From the NCBI GenBank assembly GCA_036417435.1, contig CM070919.1, positions 36,138,318 to 36,202,317 on the forward strand: a stretch of 64,000 nucleotides of DNA, in the 5' to 3' direction. The stretch is from Inia geoffrensis. Taxonomy: Eukaryota > Chordata > Mammalia > Artiodactyla > Iniidae. The notes beneath the pieces were generated by a model. That model saw only the letters and a program-made list of their open reading frames with translations. It did not search any database and was not told where the DNA came from. The translations under genes were made by a program, and so were the position numbers. Below, piece after piece: positions 11,095 to 23,262 of the stretch. The first letter of the stretch is position 1, and every line of letters starts with the position of its first letter.

Positions 11095-12900
11095 AGTGCT
11101 CCCAATGGAGCATGTCTTGGCATAGCTCAGGGTAGGGCAGAATATCCAAGTTCTCTTTGTTATAATAGAGAGTCCCAGAGAGATGGAGTAATAGAGGAAG
11201 GACCAGTTTCAAACCTATTGTCAATAGAATTAACATTTAAATCAGTTTATCCTCTAGAGCACATAGACCCCAGGCTGGGCCACAATAACACACTTTCTCA
11301 GTGGTAAAAGTTCTATCTATAAAGCTAGAAAAATTCTATCCATCATATACAATGCTGTACCTATTTTTCCTTCTTCTGTATTTATATTAATACAATTACT
11401 ATCTTTTACTTTTTCCATCTAAATATCTGTCTACTAACATGACCGCGTTGACATGACTGTCAGTTGAACTCCCTCCCAGATGAGCTGCCTTATCCTCTCT
11501 TCCAGAGCAGTTTCTTGGAGCCACATTCATAAACTGATCTCTCTTCCCTCCCTTCATCACCTTGTGGGGAACACAGATTTTTGTATACAATACGCATCTG
11601 ACTAGGTTCTTCAGATGAATTAAAAAAAAAAAAAAACAAAAAAACACAGCATCAGTAATAGTGTTTTAAAATACTCTGACCCTTTGTAACATCAAAGTTA
11701 ATGCTCGTTTTTAGGATTTCACTGGGTCTTCAAAAAGAAAGTAATCAATGACTATTGACATCCCCCAGCACAACAGATATTAGATTATAATGTTCTGTTG
11801 TGTGTCTGAAAGGATTTTATTTTACCCTTTTTGAAGGGAAAAAACATCAGCCTTCAAGTTCTGGCTCCCGTTTTTCTCAGTGTTCAGTAACTATCAAATA
11901 TAAAACTGTATACAAATCTGAGCTCATTTGTGTACAGGATCTTTTCATTTTTGCATTTATGCTAATCACCATCCCTGAATCTCTACTGAGTGATGTTCTT
12001 TAGAATTAGCTGCTAAGACCTTGGAGTTTCAGTTCCGTATTGATTCCGTGTTGAATAAATGCTGTTCACACTTAGTAAAAAGGTCAATATTATTGCTAGT
12101 TAAGGAACAGCTACGAAGCCTGTTCTAATGCTGAGACTCTGGATGCCATGGCATGTTTGTAAGACTTGGTTAATTTCATGTTTGACAATGTTATTAAATA
12201 AAGACTCCCTTGTCTTCCTCATCTGCAGACTATAAAATGAATAAAGATATTCACATTTTAAAATCTAACTGCTCTTCTGAAAGTTAAGACGCATATGCTT
12301 AACGCTGCCTTTTAAAATGATTAAGTGGTTTGCAAAATAGTTGGTGCAGTTTAATAAAGAACAGTCAACTGTTTTATCTGTAAGTGACCCACACTTGCAG
12401 AGACAATATTTGAAAAATCATGCCAGTTCATTTTCTCTGGTAAGTCATTAAAGATTTTATTTGTTATCTTAATTTTAGCAGAGGATTTAAGAGATCATCC
12501 TGTGCTTTGCTTTTTTTTTTTCTCTCTTGGGTTGTTTTTCTTAAGGTCATTCCACAATTGAAATGAGCCTACTAAGAAGGGGAAAGGAAGCATTGCTGTC
12601 TTGTAAAGAACTCAGAGAGAGGAGATTGAAAGTTGTGTTTGGGGACTCTAGGAATAGGTTCCATCTGTTCATTCTGTCCTTACTCTCTATTACCAGAGAT
12701 AATTGAGAGTTGGCTGGACTTAAATGAATAATGAATATATGCCCAATTCATTTTTTAATATATCAGTGAAAATGTTGGATTACTCTCAAGGAAATAGCAT
12801 CTCATTATATCTGTATTTTCTTAAATATAAACCCACACCATGCTAGCAAAGTTAGTCTGAAACAACTCAAAACACCAAAGAAGTATTATAACTAAAATCA
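11095..12900. other. Unique AT-rich DNA, no gene recognised
   Basis: An A-rich run lies at 11,622-11,645. The remainder shows no repeat consensus or convincing exon. Confidence 0.5.
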
Positions 12901-12902
12901 AG

Positions 12903-12950
12903 TGTGTGTGGGGGGGGGGGGTGAGGAGGGAGGGAGAGGGGAGAGAATGA
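12903..12950. repeat. GT/poly-G/purine-rich simple repeat
   Basis: A short GT run leads into about 13 consecutive G and then a GAGGAGGGAGGGAG tract. It is strongly strand-asymmetric and capable of G-quadruplex formation on the plus strand. Confidence 0.9.
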
Positions 12951-13705
12951 ATGAAAGTCACATTTTTATACTCTGGAAACATCAGGAAGTGAATGACTCT
13001 GGCTACTTTTAACCATTTTGATGAAGCATTACCTAAGTGAACTGCTTCCTAATTTCTGAACCAGAATATGTTGAGGTTATACACATAATTTAAACTTCTA
13101 ACGATGCAGGGCCATCATTATAAATATTGCACAATGACTTTCCAAGAAGATAGTTCCGTTTTATATCAGCTGAAATCAGACAACCCAGCTTTTTTGAGTA
13201 CCTCTGTCTACTTTCAATATTTTTTTGTTCAGCATTCCTCTTTTCAGTGCCTATAGGTGGACTCTGATTTTCTGTATCTAAACCACTGCACATTTCAAAG
13301 CCATGTAATTAAGTTTGTTAGAGTTCTCTACAAAGTAAAAGTTGCCAAGAAAGAACTCAGAAGTTCTTGTGAGTGAAATGCATAGAATTTAGCCTGAGAA
13401 CTTCTGAATAACTATTTAAACCACTCACAACAATTCCTCCTCTTTCTCCTCCTCCTTCCCTTCTTTTTTTCTCGATCATAGTCAAAGTCGCCGTACTACT
13501 GAGTTCCATATAAGAAGGTGTAAATTTGGGGTGGGATGGAGGAATTTACACTGAAGATGGCTTGTATAATATGTGCGTATATAAAATAATTTTCCTAGAA
13601 AAATGTATTTCTGTATATACATGTACACACGTATAGCGTATATTTGATGTATAAATAAGAAACATTTTCTGTTAAGTAAAATTAATAATGGTGGGAATGA
13701 GAATA
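12951..13705. other. Unique DNA, nothing recognised
   Basis: No repeat or gene is recognised. It includes a C/T-rich stretch near 13,436-13,475. Confidence 0.5.
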
Positions 13706-13968
13706 AATGAGCGTTCCTGTTGTTGCACACCCTCACCAGCATTTGGTGCTGTCAGCGTTTCGGATTCTGACCATTCTAATAGGTGCGCAGTGGTATCTTG
13801 TTGTTTTAATTTGCAGTTCCTTAATGACACATGATGTGGAACATTCCTTCATATACTTATTTGCCGTCTGTATATCTTCTTTGGTGAGATGTCTGTTCAT
13901 ATTTTTGCCCATGTTTTAATCTGGCTGTTAATTTTCTTATTATTGAGTTTTAAGTGTTCTTTGTATAT

Positions 13969-14128
13969 ATGTTTTTTAACATCTTTATTGGAGTATAATT
14001 GGTTTACGATTATACTTTTTTATAATTATACAGTTTCATTTCTGCTGTATAACAAATCAGTTATATGTATACATATATCCCCATATCCCCTCCCTCTTGC
14101 GTCTCCCTCCCACCCTCGCTATCCTACC
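13969..14128 (-). mobile_element. L1 3' tail insertion, ~160 bp
   Basis: Target-site duplication TTCTTTGTATAT lies at 13,957-13,968 and 14,129-14,140. The insert is the antisense cetartiodactyl L1 3' UTR ('tttattggagtataattg' to 'ctccctcccaccctcgctat'). It is severely 5'-truncated just beyond a G-rich run of the 3' UTR. Confidence 0.9.
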
Positions 14129-14310
14129 TTCTTTGTATATTTTAAGTAACAGTCTTTTACAAATACTTTCTCCAAGTCTGTGGCTAGACTTCTCATTCTC
14201 TTGACATTGTCTTTCACATGACAGAAGTTTTTCATTTTATTGAAGTCCAGCTTATCAATTACTTCATTCACAGGTCATGGTTTTGATGTTGTATCTACAA
14301 AGTCACCACT

Positions 14311-14530
14311 GGGCTTCCCTGGTGGCACAGTGGTTGAGAGTCCGCCTGCCGATGCAGGGGACACGGGTTCGTGCCCCAGTCCGGGAAGATCCCACGTGCC
14401 GCGGAGCGGCTGGGCCCGTGAGCCATGGCCACTGAGCCTGTGTGTCCGGAGCCTGTGCTCTGCAACGGGAGAGGCCACAGCAGTGAGAGGCCCGTGTACC
14501 GCAAAAAACATAAAATAAAATAAAAAATAA
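14311..14530 (+). mobile_element. CHR-family SINE, short cetacean form
   Basis: A complete sense copy beginning GGGCTTCCCTGGTGGCACAG and ending in an A-rich AAAATAAAATAAAA tail. Target-site duplication AAAGTCACCACT lies on both sides (14,299-14,310 and 14,531-14,542). It inserted into the old L1. Confidence 0.97.
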
Positions 14531-14611
14531 AAAGTCACCACTGTATCCTAGAATATTAGGTTTATTGCTCTGTTATCTTTTAGGACTTCTGTAGTTCTGT
14601 GTTTTACATTT

Positions 14612-14752
14612 TTTTTGACACCTTTATTGGAGTATAATTGCTTTACAGTGGTGTGTTAGTTGCTGCTTTATAACAAAGTGAATCAGTTATACATATACAT
14701 ACGCTCCCACATCTCTTCCCTCTTGCGTCTCCCTCCCTCCCACCCTCCCTAT
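14612..14752 (-). mobile_element. L1 3' tail insertion, ~140 bp
   Basis: Target-site duplication TGTGTTTTACATTT lies at 14,598-14,611 and 14,753-14,766. The insert is an antisense L1 3' UTR like the one at 13,969 and stops at nearly the same internal position, right after the CCCTCCCTCCCACCCTCCCT run. Confidence 0.92.
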
Positions 14753-15708
14753 TGTGTTTTACATTTACTCTGTGATCTATTTTGAGTCCGCTTTCGGGAA
14801 GGGTGTAAGGACTATGTCTAGGTTCACGTTTTTGCATGTGGATGTTCAGTCGTTCGAGCACCAGCTGGTGAAAAGACTCTCTGATTTCTTGTATTGCCTT
14901 TGCTCTCTTGTTGAAGGCCAGCTAACTACATTTATGTGGACCTATTTCTGAACTCTCTATTCTGTTCCACTGAACTATTTCTCTCTTCTTTTTCTAAGAC
15001 CACACTGTGTTGGTGACTGTAGCTTTATGGTAAGTCTTCAAGTTGCGTGGTGTCTGTCCTCCAACTTCGCTCTTTTCCTTCGATACCATGTTGGTTATTC
15101 AGGGCCTTTTGCCTCCACATAATCTTTAGAATCAGTGCGTCAATGTCCACCGATAACTTGCTGGGATCTTGACTGAGGCTGTGCTGAATCCATAGATCCT
15201 GTTGAGAAGAACTGGCTTCTTGACAATATTGAGTCTTCCTGTGTGTTAGCGTGGAATATCTCTCCATTTATTTATTGCACCTTTCACCAGTTTCATATTT
15301 CTCCTACTGCAGATTTTGTTAATACTTAGGTAGACTTACACCTAAATTTGAAGAGAATATATACAGTAGAATATCCAATAGAGCCGGGTAGGTGAGATCA
15401 GGCATACCAGTGGATGGGGGAGGAGCCGTTTGCAATTTTAAATATAGGGCTTTCAAATGAAGCCTCCCTGAGCAAAAGAAATTTGAATAAAGACTTTGAG
15501 TAAGCTTGCCTGGTGTGTTTAAGGAACAGCAAGGAGGTTGTGGAGTGGAATGAAAAGGGATGATTCTAGAAGCTGAGGTCAAAGAGGTAACGGGTTCGGA
15601 TCATGCGAGGCCTTCATACGTCACTATAGGGACCATGGCTCGTGTGTGCTGAGTGACAAGTAGAAGCATTGCAGGATTTCCCGCAAAGGCATGACATCAT
15701 CTGACATT

Positions 15709-15910
15709 TGTTTGTTTTTTGCGGTACGCGGACCTCTCACTGTCGTGGCCTCTCCCGTTGCGGAGCGCAGGTTCCGGACGCGCAGGCTCAGCGGCCATGG
15801 CTCACGGGCCCAGCCGCTCCGCGGCATGTGGGATCTTCCCGGACCGGGGCACGAACCCGTGTTCTCTCGGTGCAGGTGGACTCTCAACCACTGCGCCACC
15901 AGGGAAGCCC
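15709..15910 (-). mobile_element. CHR-family SINE, short cetacean form, antisense
   Basis: Target-site duplication CATCTGACAT lies at 15,698-15,707 and 15,911-15,920. On plus it reads from a T-rich tail through GCGGTACGCGGACCTCTCAC to CCAGGGAAGCCC. The region beside the B box (GTGTTCTCTCGGTGCAGG) is altered relative to the other copies. It is inserted in the L2. Confidence 0.97.
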
Positions 15911-16172
15911 CATCTGACATATTTTGAAAGGTTCACTCTGGCCGCTGGGTTGAGAATACATAGTTAGGGGCGGGCAAGTGCAGAGAGAGAACAGTCGGGA
16001 GGCTATTGGCATAACACAGGCAGAATATGGTTGAAGCTCAGCGTAAGCGTGAGTGAAATGGAGAATAGGTCCCAATCTGGATATATTTTTAAGGAAGAGC
16101 TAAAGAAGTATTTCCTAATAGATCAGAAGAGGGGAGTGAGAGAAAGAGAGGGATCAAATATGACCACCAAGG

Positions 16173-16492
16173 CTTGGTTCGTTTACTTATTTATTTATTT
16201 GTCTTTGGCTGTGTTGGGTCTTCGTTGCTGAGTGCAGGCTTTCTCTGGCTGCGGCAAACTGGGGCTACTCTTTGTTGCGGTGCGTGGGCTTCTCATTGCG
16301 CTGGCTTCTCTTGTTGCGGAGCGTGGGCCCTAGGTGCACAGGCTTCAGTAGTTGCAGCACGCGGACTCAGTAGTTGTGGCACACAGGCTTAGTTGCCCTG
16401 CGGCATGTGGGATCTTCCCGTACCAGGGCTCGAACCCGTGTCCCTTGCATTGCCAGGCGCGTTCTTAACCACTGCACCACTAGGGAAGCCCC
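16173..16492 (-). mobile_element. CHR-family SINE, long (~310 bp) form, antisense
   Basis: The target-site duplication CCACCAAGG flanks it (16,164-16,172 and 16,493-16,501). The tail is (TTTA)n-like. The body is the longer CHR type shared in structure with ruminant and hippo relatives ('gtctttggctgtgttgggtc' to 'accactagggaagcccc'). It is older and more diverged than the short copies and is inserted in the L2. Confidence 0.95.
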
Positions 16493-17270
16493 CCACCAAG
16501 GGTTTTGACCACAGTAACTGGAAGTGTTGGAGTGGCCATTGACTGAGATCGGAAAGATTGCAAAAAGAGTAGATTTTAGAATTCAGAAGTTCTGGTTCAC
16601 ACATATTTACTTGAAATTGCGTCTGTAGGCAACCGTGTACAAATAACGAGTAGATAATTGCATGTATGAATCTGAATTGAAGGAGAGAGAGAAAGAGATC
16701 CGAAGTGGGAATATAAATATGGAAGGTGCCAGCACGTAAATGGTACTGAAGTTTTGAGACTAGAGAGTTCACCAAGGGATGAATCTAGAAATACAAAGAG
16801 GAAGAAGGGCTGAGCCCTGGGGCCCTCCAAAATTAAAAGGTTGGGGATAAGAATCCGTGAGGGACCTGAAAAGGAGTGGCACGTGGAGTAGGAGGGAAAT
16901 CAGAATACAGTGTCCTGAAAGCCAAGTGAATGCAGGTGTATTAAGGAGGGGGAAGTGATATATTATGTCAAATGCTGCTGATGGATTCAAGTAAAATGAA
17001 GACTGAGGATTGACCTTGGGACTTAGGTGGAGAGCTCCTGGGCTGCCTCGACAAGAGTGGCTTCTGTGGATAAAAGCTTGACTGGATTTAAGGAAGATGG
17101 GAGTAGAGCATTTGGAGACATCAAGTAGAGGCAATCCTTTATGGATTTGTTTCTACGGGGAGAGCAAAAATAATTAAATTAAAAGAGGCAGCAGATGGCA
17201 GGGACGTTAAGGTAAAGCTTTTCTTTTTTTTATGATGAACGAAATAACTATTGGGGATAAGGGCCAAAGG

Positions 17271-20200
17271 GTAAAATTACTGATAGCAAATATGATAACA
17301 TATTTTGGGGGGATTTGAAAGACTATACAATACATGTTTAGATCAATAAGTAACAAAGTAACATCTAGTCTGCAAATTGACCCTTTTGCATCCCATTCAA
17401 AATTCTGACCCACTGTAGAATGATACCAGTTAAGTAAGTCTTGATCCCTTATATGATTAAAACAACTAGTACTAAAGTGTCTATTAGGCTTAACATCCCA
17501 TCTAAAGTCTATTATATTTTTAACGATTTGCAGTAAAATGAATCTCTAACTGGAAGGTATTTTGGGTGGCATTTTTGGACCACTTGAGACATTACTCATT
17601 ATATATTTTCTTTTTCAGAGAGTAAAATAAGCTGAGTTAGTATTGTTATCCAGAAAGAAAATGCCCCAAACAGAAGCCTAGATCAAAGAAATGGACAAAA
17701 ATCTTTAAAGTAGAAACACGGCTCACACCTCTTCCCCACTACCCACAGCTAAACCCGTCCCCGCCATAAGTGACAAAGAACAGATTCTCTCCAGAGTCCA
17801 GCACCACAAAAGCAGAGTCTATTTGTAACGCTGAGGAATCAGACTGGAAATAGAAATTGGGTGCTTTACAATAAAGAACCTGCTAGCTGGGAGCAGATTT
17901 AGGCGGGTGGGTTCAGGAGGCTTCCTATTGAGCCCTCCTTCGGGGAAGCAAAGCATCTTCAATCCATAAGTATGTCTGTCCTCAAAGTTACCTTCTTGCT
18001 TTGCCCTTGAAAACCTGTTGGATTCCGAACCTGATTCGACTGAGCCTGCGGCAAGTGCACTTATACAAAATGATGGCCCTTTTTCCCCTCTCATCTGAAA
18101 TCACATTGCTTCAGTGCTGGTTGACTAAATTAACCATACCTGCTGCCAGTGCTGAGTCTGGAAAAGGAAGCCCAAATAACACTTTGCTGGAGGACCATAT
18201 GCCTGTGACCCATGGATCCCGTAGGGTCTGAGCAAAAACTCTGCCTATGGACTTGACAACCCTGTGTTCAGTCAAGCCCAAGAATCACTGACTCTCACCC
18301 TCTTCTTAGCACAGACACTTTGCAAGAGAACTTTCCTGGGCAGAGTAGGGATAGCATAGCATATTACATTTCAGAACCTCAAATCCTTCTTTGCAAAGCA
18401 TGGCTTTCTTAAACAAGGTGTAGCATACATACACTTAAATGCATATGTGGACGTAAATGCATGTTGATGAGAAGAGTCCAAGTGAATTAATTTGTAGGAT
18501 ACCGTATACTCCAATTATGCATAAAGCCATGTGAAAAATCAGGGACTTTCCATGTAAATGATTAAGCAAAAATGATCTTTAAGATACCCACAAGAGCTGC
18601 CTTTCTGTTTCTTAAGAATGTGTGCGTAAAGGGTTAATATCATATATAAGGTAGACATTTAATGGATAAATTTAAAAGCAGCTAAGAACATAGCACCCTG
18701 TGTATAACTTTCATAATTGTGCGTTCCTCCAGAGATAATGGATATCATTATCAGCGGCGCCTGTCCTAGGAAACTTGGCAAGGTTATGATTGTTTGTTAC
18801 AGCTTTGGTTATATTAACATACACATTAATATTTATAAATATTTGATGTCATGTTAATTTTTCATATAAGATGATTTATGTAATGTTGCTGTGCCCTGTT
18901 AGAGGGCACTTGCAATATGCTTCAAAAGGGAACTGAATTGATGCATGTTCTTTAAGGGGACTTGCCTGTATATCACTGTTCTTACAATGCATCATTTGGA
19001 ACAAAAGTGTTTCCCAATAAATTATGTGAATTGTGGATTTACTCCATTAACATTTTAAATAAAACATAAAGGAAAAGATCATGCCGAAACTATTTGCCGG
19101 ATTTTTAAAAGGAGCTCTGTTCTCTTGAAGCAGGACGAAGTTTACTGAAACGCTCTTTTTCAAAAACGAAGTCATCAAGTAAGCAGTGCTTTTAAAATTT
19201 TGTTTTATATTTTACATAGTCTATGTAGCATGCAAACTGGGATATTTCGAAAGGGATATTAACTTGGGATGGGAAAAAAATTGCAGTACTCTTGTTTTTC
19301 TTTGTCAGTTTTCTTTTACTAAAGTATATTTTACTAAGACCAAATTTGAATATTAAGGAAATTGAATATAAATTAGGCAGGATATGTATTATAAGTCAAA
19401 TATAAGTTATTAAATAAATACTTGCTTTAGGTGAAAAATATTAACTTGTTTTTAGAAAGTTTAAGCTGCTTTAGGCAGAATTTTAGTTTATGTAGATTGT
19501 GGTGACTTGAAACCAATAATATATAGTATAAAGAATTATAGGTTTGTTTAGTAAGTATAGTAATGTTTTCTAAATAGTACCTCAGCCTACATTACCGAAT
19601 AGTATTGTTAATAAGGCTTTGCCTTTTCATTTTGGTCAGAAGAGCCACAGAATAAAATCTGTAGGAAAGCTAAAGAGCCCTCTTATATGGTAATTTATTT
19701 CCCTGTTATAATAGATGTTACCTTTTTATACATTTTTCTGTGTGGGAATTTTTTGGTGTCATCTGTAATTATGCTATTAGCAGAAGAGCTATTAATAAAA
19801 TTTGAGTTTGGGTGTACTTTTTTCTTTTTCAGTAATTTGAAATATCCCTTTAATTGTTCCGTTTTCCCTATTAAAAGAAACTTGAGATTCAAGTTTTCTT
19901 TAAGGAGAACAACTCAGTACTAACTGATTTTTCTCTTTCTGCACATCCAAAATGAGACATCACCCTGTGGTACAACGATAAGAGCCTAGTTAGTAAATCT
20001 GAGGATTTTGGAAATCCTCATTTAAAGTATATATGTGTGTACATATACATATATACACACATATACATGTATACATGTATGACTCGAATTAAATATTTTA
20101 TTCTTCTAATTTATCATCAAATAATAATTGTTACTTTTTAAATCATACCTCACATTATATTCAGCCCTTGAAAAGCTCAAAAATTAACTCAAGAAACTAG

Positions 20201-21688
20201 CCTGGACTTGACATTCTAAATTTCAGTTTGCTCGTACTATCTACTTTCACAAAATTAACAATTAACTTGAGTTAAATGTAATGACTTTTTCCCTCATATT
20301 TTCATACTCAGATTAATTCTGTCATCACAGTTATTCACATTATAAAAAAATTACACCAGGTCATCAGGGAGGAAAATGCCTTAATTTAAGGTTGCCCAGC
20401 AAAATCTGTGGCAACAAAGCACTTGGAAAAAATGAGCATAAGGGTTACATCCCCAGGTGATAGCCAGCTAGCAGTCCACAGAGCATATCACTATCAAGTC
20501 ATTTTGAATTCACATAATAAATACCATTCCTTACTGAAAAATCAATACCATTATTTTATTGAAAAAACATGTTGCTAAAGCAAATAGTTTTAGAAAAGCA
20601 GTAAGTAGCAGATAAATTGTGTTAAGCATAGATACTGTGAGCTAGCACCTAAACGTGCTTAGCTTAGAATATTTATATTACAGATGTGGAAATCTACTTC
20701 TGTTCCATAATGTGTAATACAAAGAAAAGGAAAATATGGACATAGGGTTTTTTTTACAAACAGACAAATTTATATTGTTTAATAGTAATCAGAATTCACT
20801 CTTCAGAATTCTTGCTTCCTAAAGAAGAAGTATTAAAAAATTTTAAGGGGTAATATTGAATATGATGAAAAAGTTACAAAGTGAAGTAACTGAAATTGTT
20901 GGATGCATCAGCAGAACCACCTTGTTTGAAAGAGCACAACAGGTCACCAGTCAGGGAAAACCCGGAATATAAAAGCTCTCAGTATAAAAGGATAACCAAA
21001 AAAGGGTTATCGAAGAGTGAATCTCACCAAAAGGATGGTATTATACTTCATATTATATATCAGACTGAAAGTTCTCTACGATGCACTGATCCTTTTACAG
21101 GTGTAATATGTATTAAGAAAATAGTAAATTGAGGAAAAGAAGGTAGATTCTTAATTGTATTATTTTTAAAGCATCCGGGAGTAAATGCTGCCAAGAGACT
21201 GTTAGCTTAGTTTATTTTAAAACAATGGCAAAGTATAAAACTATACTAAGAAATATAGATATACAGACAAATCTATCTATCCATCCATATACAGAAACAA
21301 ATACACACATGAATATACAGATATATCTGTGGTATCTCCAAATATATAAATCTATATTGAGTTGGCTAGTAATTTTCCTATTGTAAAGTTTCTAATCTAG
21401 TCATAATATTGCAAAGAAACAAAACCATAATCAGAATAGCTCCAAATTAGATTGTATCATTTTTCTAAATTTAGGCAAAGCAAACTTTTTTCTTAAATAT
21501 ACTTCATATGGAGAGAGTGGTCTGAGAAATTATGATTACAAAAATAATGTACAATTTAATTGAAATCAAGGATTTGGGTCCAATTTAAGTTATCCAAATT
21601 AAAGAAATGATGACCCCTTCAGATAAAGGTTTAACTGATTTAAAATACTAACCTGCAAAGCAGTTTGTCTAGATAAACATTTAAAAAA
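17271..21688. other. 4.4 kb of AT-rich unique DNA with a conserved-looking block
   Basis: No SINE or LINE is recognised. Short simple repeats of the TATATG/CACATA type lie at about 20,028-20,083 and 21,240-21,350. The segment 18,700-19,060 is rich in homeodomain- and POU-like AT motifs. It reads like a conserved non-coding element, but that needs alignment. No exon is supported. Confidence 0.45.
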
Positions 21689-21697
21689 ATTATTTTG

Positions 21698-21910
21698 GGG
21701 CTTCCCTGGTGGCGCAGTGGTTGAGAGGCCGCCTGCCGATGCAGGGGACACGGGTTCGTGCCCCGGTCCGGGAAGATCCCACAGGCCGTGGAGCGGCTGG
21801 GCCCGTGAGCCATGGCCGCTGAGCCTGCGCGTCCGGAGCCTGTGCTCCGCAACGGGAGAGGCCACAGCAGTGAGAGGTCCGCGTACCGCAAAAAAAAAAA
21901 AAAAAAAAAA
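21698..21910 (+). mobile_element. CHR-family SINE, short cetacean form
   Basis: A full-length sense copy ending in a pure run of about 22 A, flanked by ATTATTTTG at 21,689-21,697 and 21,911-21,919. It is close to consensus and keeps most CpGs, so it is a young insertion. Confidence 0.97.
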
Positions 21911-21919
21911 ATTATTTTG

Positions 21920-22945
21920 ATGGTATTCTCACCAAAATTTGATATTAAAAAGATAATCCATAGAAAATCAATACTAGTAAGATTAAATGGATCAAACTCA
22001 TACACATACAAATCATATGTCTTTTTGAGAAGTCTGCTTCCCTCGTCCGAGGCAGTGCACTCAGCCAAGTTGCACATTTTCTCCACTAATTAAAAGAAGT
22101 AGTTATTGAATGAGCGCAGTGGCTCAACATCATGTATCACTGCAAGAAGAGAGAACCCATTTTTCAATCCTGTATACCGTTTTCTCATCTTCACATCTGT
22201 ATGGGTGGTATTAAGTAAATGTTTAAAATTAAGACAAACCTAGAAGACTTGTAGCATCACAGAAATCATCACATTAAGCCTATGACTAAAATACGTTATA
22301 TTCACTTTGGTTTTTACTACATAAGTTGAACTGGAAGAACTATACTTGGTTAGATAAATGAAAGATTAATTAATTATAAGCTTCATGGAAACCTTTAAAA
22401 ATTTGAAATGCTATCTCATTTGATTCTCACAGCATCTGTGACATAAGTTGATATTGCGAAGACTTTCTGTTCCTTCTTGTGTGGTAGATTTAACCCCAGG
22501 ATGAAATGAAATTTTTACTTGACAGATAGTTCAGTTTATTGGTGGTGATAGTGATCTTTGGCGTATCAAGTGGATTTGGGGCCATGACCGTCTTCATAAA
22601 CTAATCTAATCCTTTCAGTAGCTCTCTATGACATGAACTGTGTTGACATAAGTGTAAAATCTAAAGGTGGTGGGAATTGGAGGAGACAAAGAACTTGTTT
22701 TCTATAACTTAATCCTCAACATATGGCCTGTCCGTACATGTAAAATCAATGTGCCCAGTACAATCAATAATATAATAGTTTATCAGTCATTAAGGAGCAC
22801 AACAAAACACGTTTTATCTGTACTAATATGCATCCATTATGAAGATAACCAAAATGAATAAAGTGAGATCAGGCCATAGTTCATGTTGTTTCTGATTTAT
22901 GAATATGAGTCTGTTCTTTCAGTCCTTTCTAACATAACTCTCCTG
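21920..22945. other. Unique AT-rich DNA, nothing recognised
   Basis: No repeat, RNA gene or exon is recognised. Confidence 0.5.
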
Positions 22946-23262
22946 GGGCTTCCCTGGTGGCACAGTGGTTAAGAATCCGCCTGCCAGTGCAGGGAACGCA
23001 GGTTCAAGTCCTGGTCTGGGAAGATCCCACATGCCACGGAGCAACTAAGCCCGTGCGCCACAACTACTGAGCCTGCGCTCTAGAGCCCACGAGCCACAAA
23101 ACTACTGTAGCCCGCACGCCTAGAGTCCATGCTCCACGACAAGAGAAGCCACCGCAATGAGAAGCCCATGCACCACAACAAAGACCCAACGCAGCCAAAA
23201 ATTAATTAATTAATTAAATTTAAAAAAATAATAAAATAAAAATTCAAATTAAAAAAAAATAA
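22946..23262 (+). mobile_element. CHR-family SINE, long form
   Basis: A sense copy from GGGCTTCCCTGGTGGCACAG to the (ATTA)n/A-rich tail. The mid-section 'cacaactactgagcctgcgc' marks the longer, older CHR type. The possible target-site duplication (ATAACTCTCC against ATAACCCTTCC) is imperfect, in keeping with greater age. Confidence 0.94.

Larger units (their letters stand above)
13706..15325 (-). mobile_element. Old L1 LINE interrupted by three younger insertions
   Basis: The outer sequence (13,706-13,968, 14,129-14,310, 14,531-14,611, 14,753-15,325) is one antisense L1 spanning the 3' region and ORF2 C-terminal half, as judged by landmarks such as 'caccctcaccagcatttg' and 'ttcattttattgaagtccag'. 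A decayed ORF2 frame remains on minus at 15,267-15,025. It is cut by an L1 tail, a SINE and another L1 tail, each with its own target-site duplication. It is inactive. Confidence 0.85.
15340..17270 (-). mobile_element. L2 LINE (CR1 clade), RT domain remnants, split by two SINEs
   Basis: Read on minus, 17,134-16,769 keeps RT-domain landmarks of an L2-type LINE: NPSAAFDII (catalytic motif A region, consensus LSAAFDTVDH) and FGGPQGSALLPLCI (motif B region, consensus VPQGSVLGPLLF). The nucleotide sequence follows the L2 3' half down to about 15,340, for example 'caaatgctgctgatgg', 'ctgagccctggggc' and 'ttcactctggccgctg'. SINEs at 15,709 and 16,173 interrupt it. Many frameshifts make it inactive. 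For an element of this antiquity it is unusually long and readable. Confidence 0.85.
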
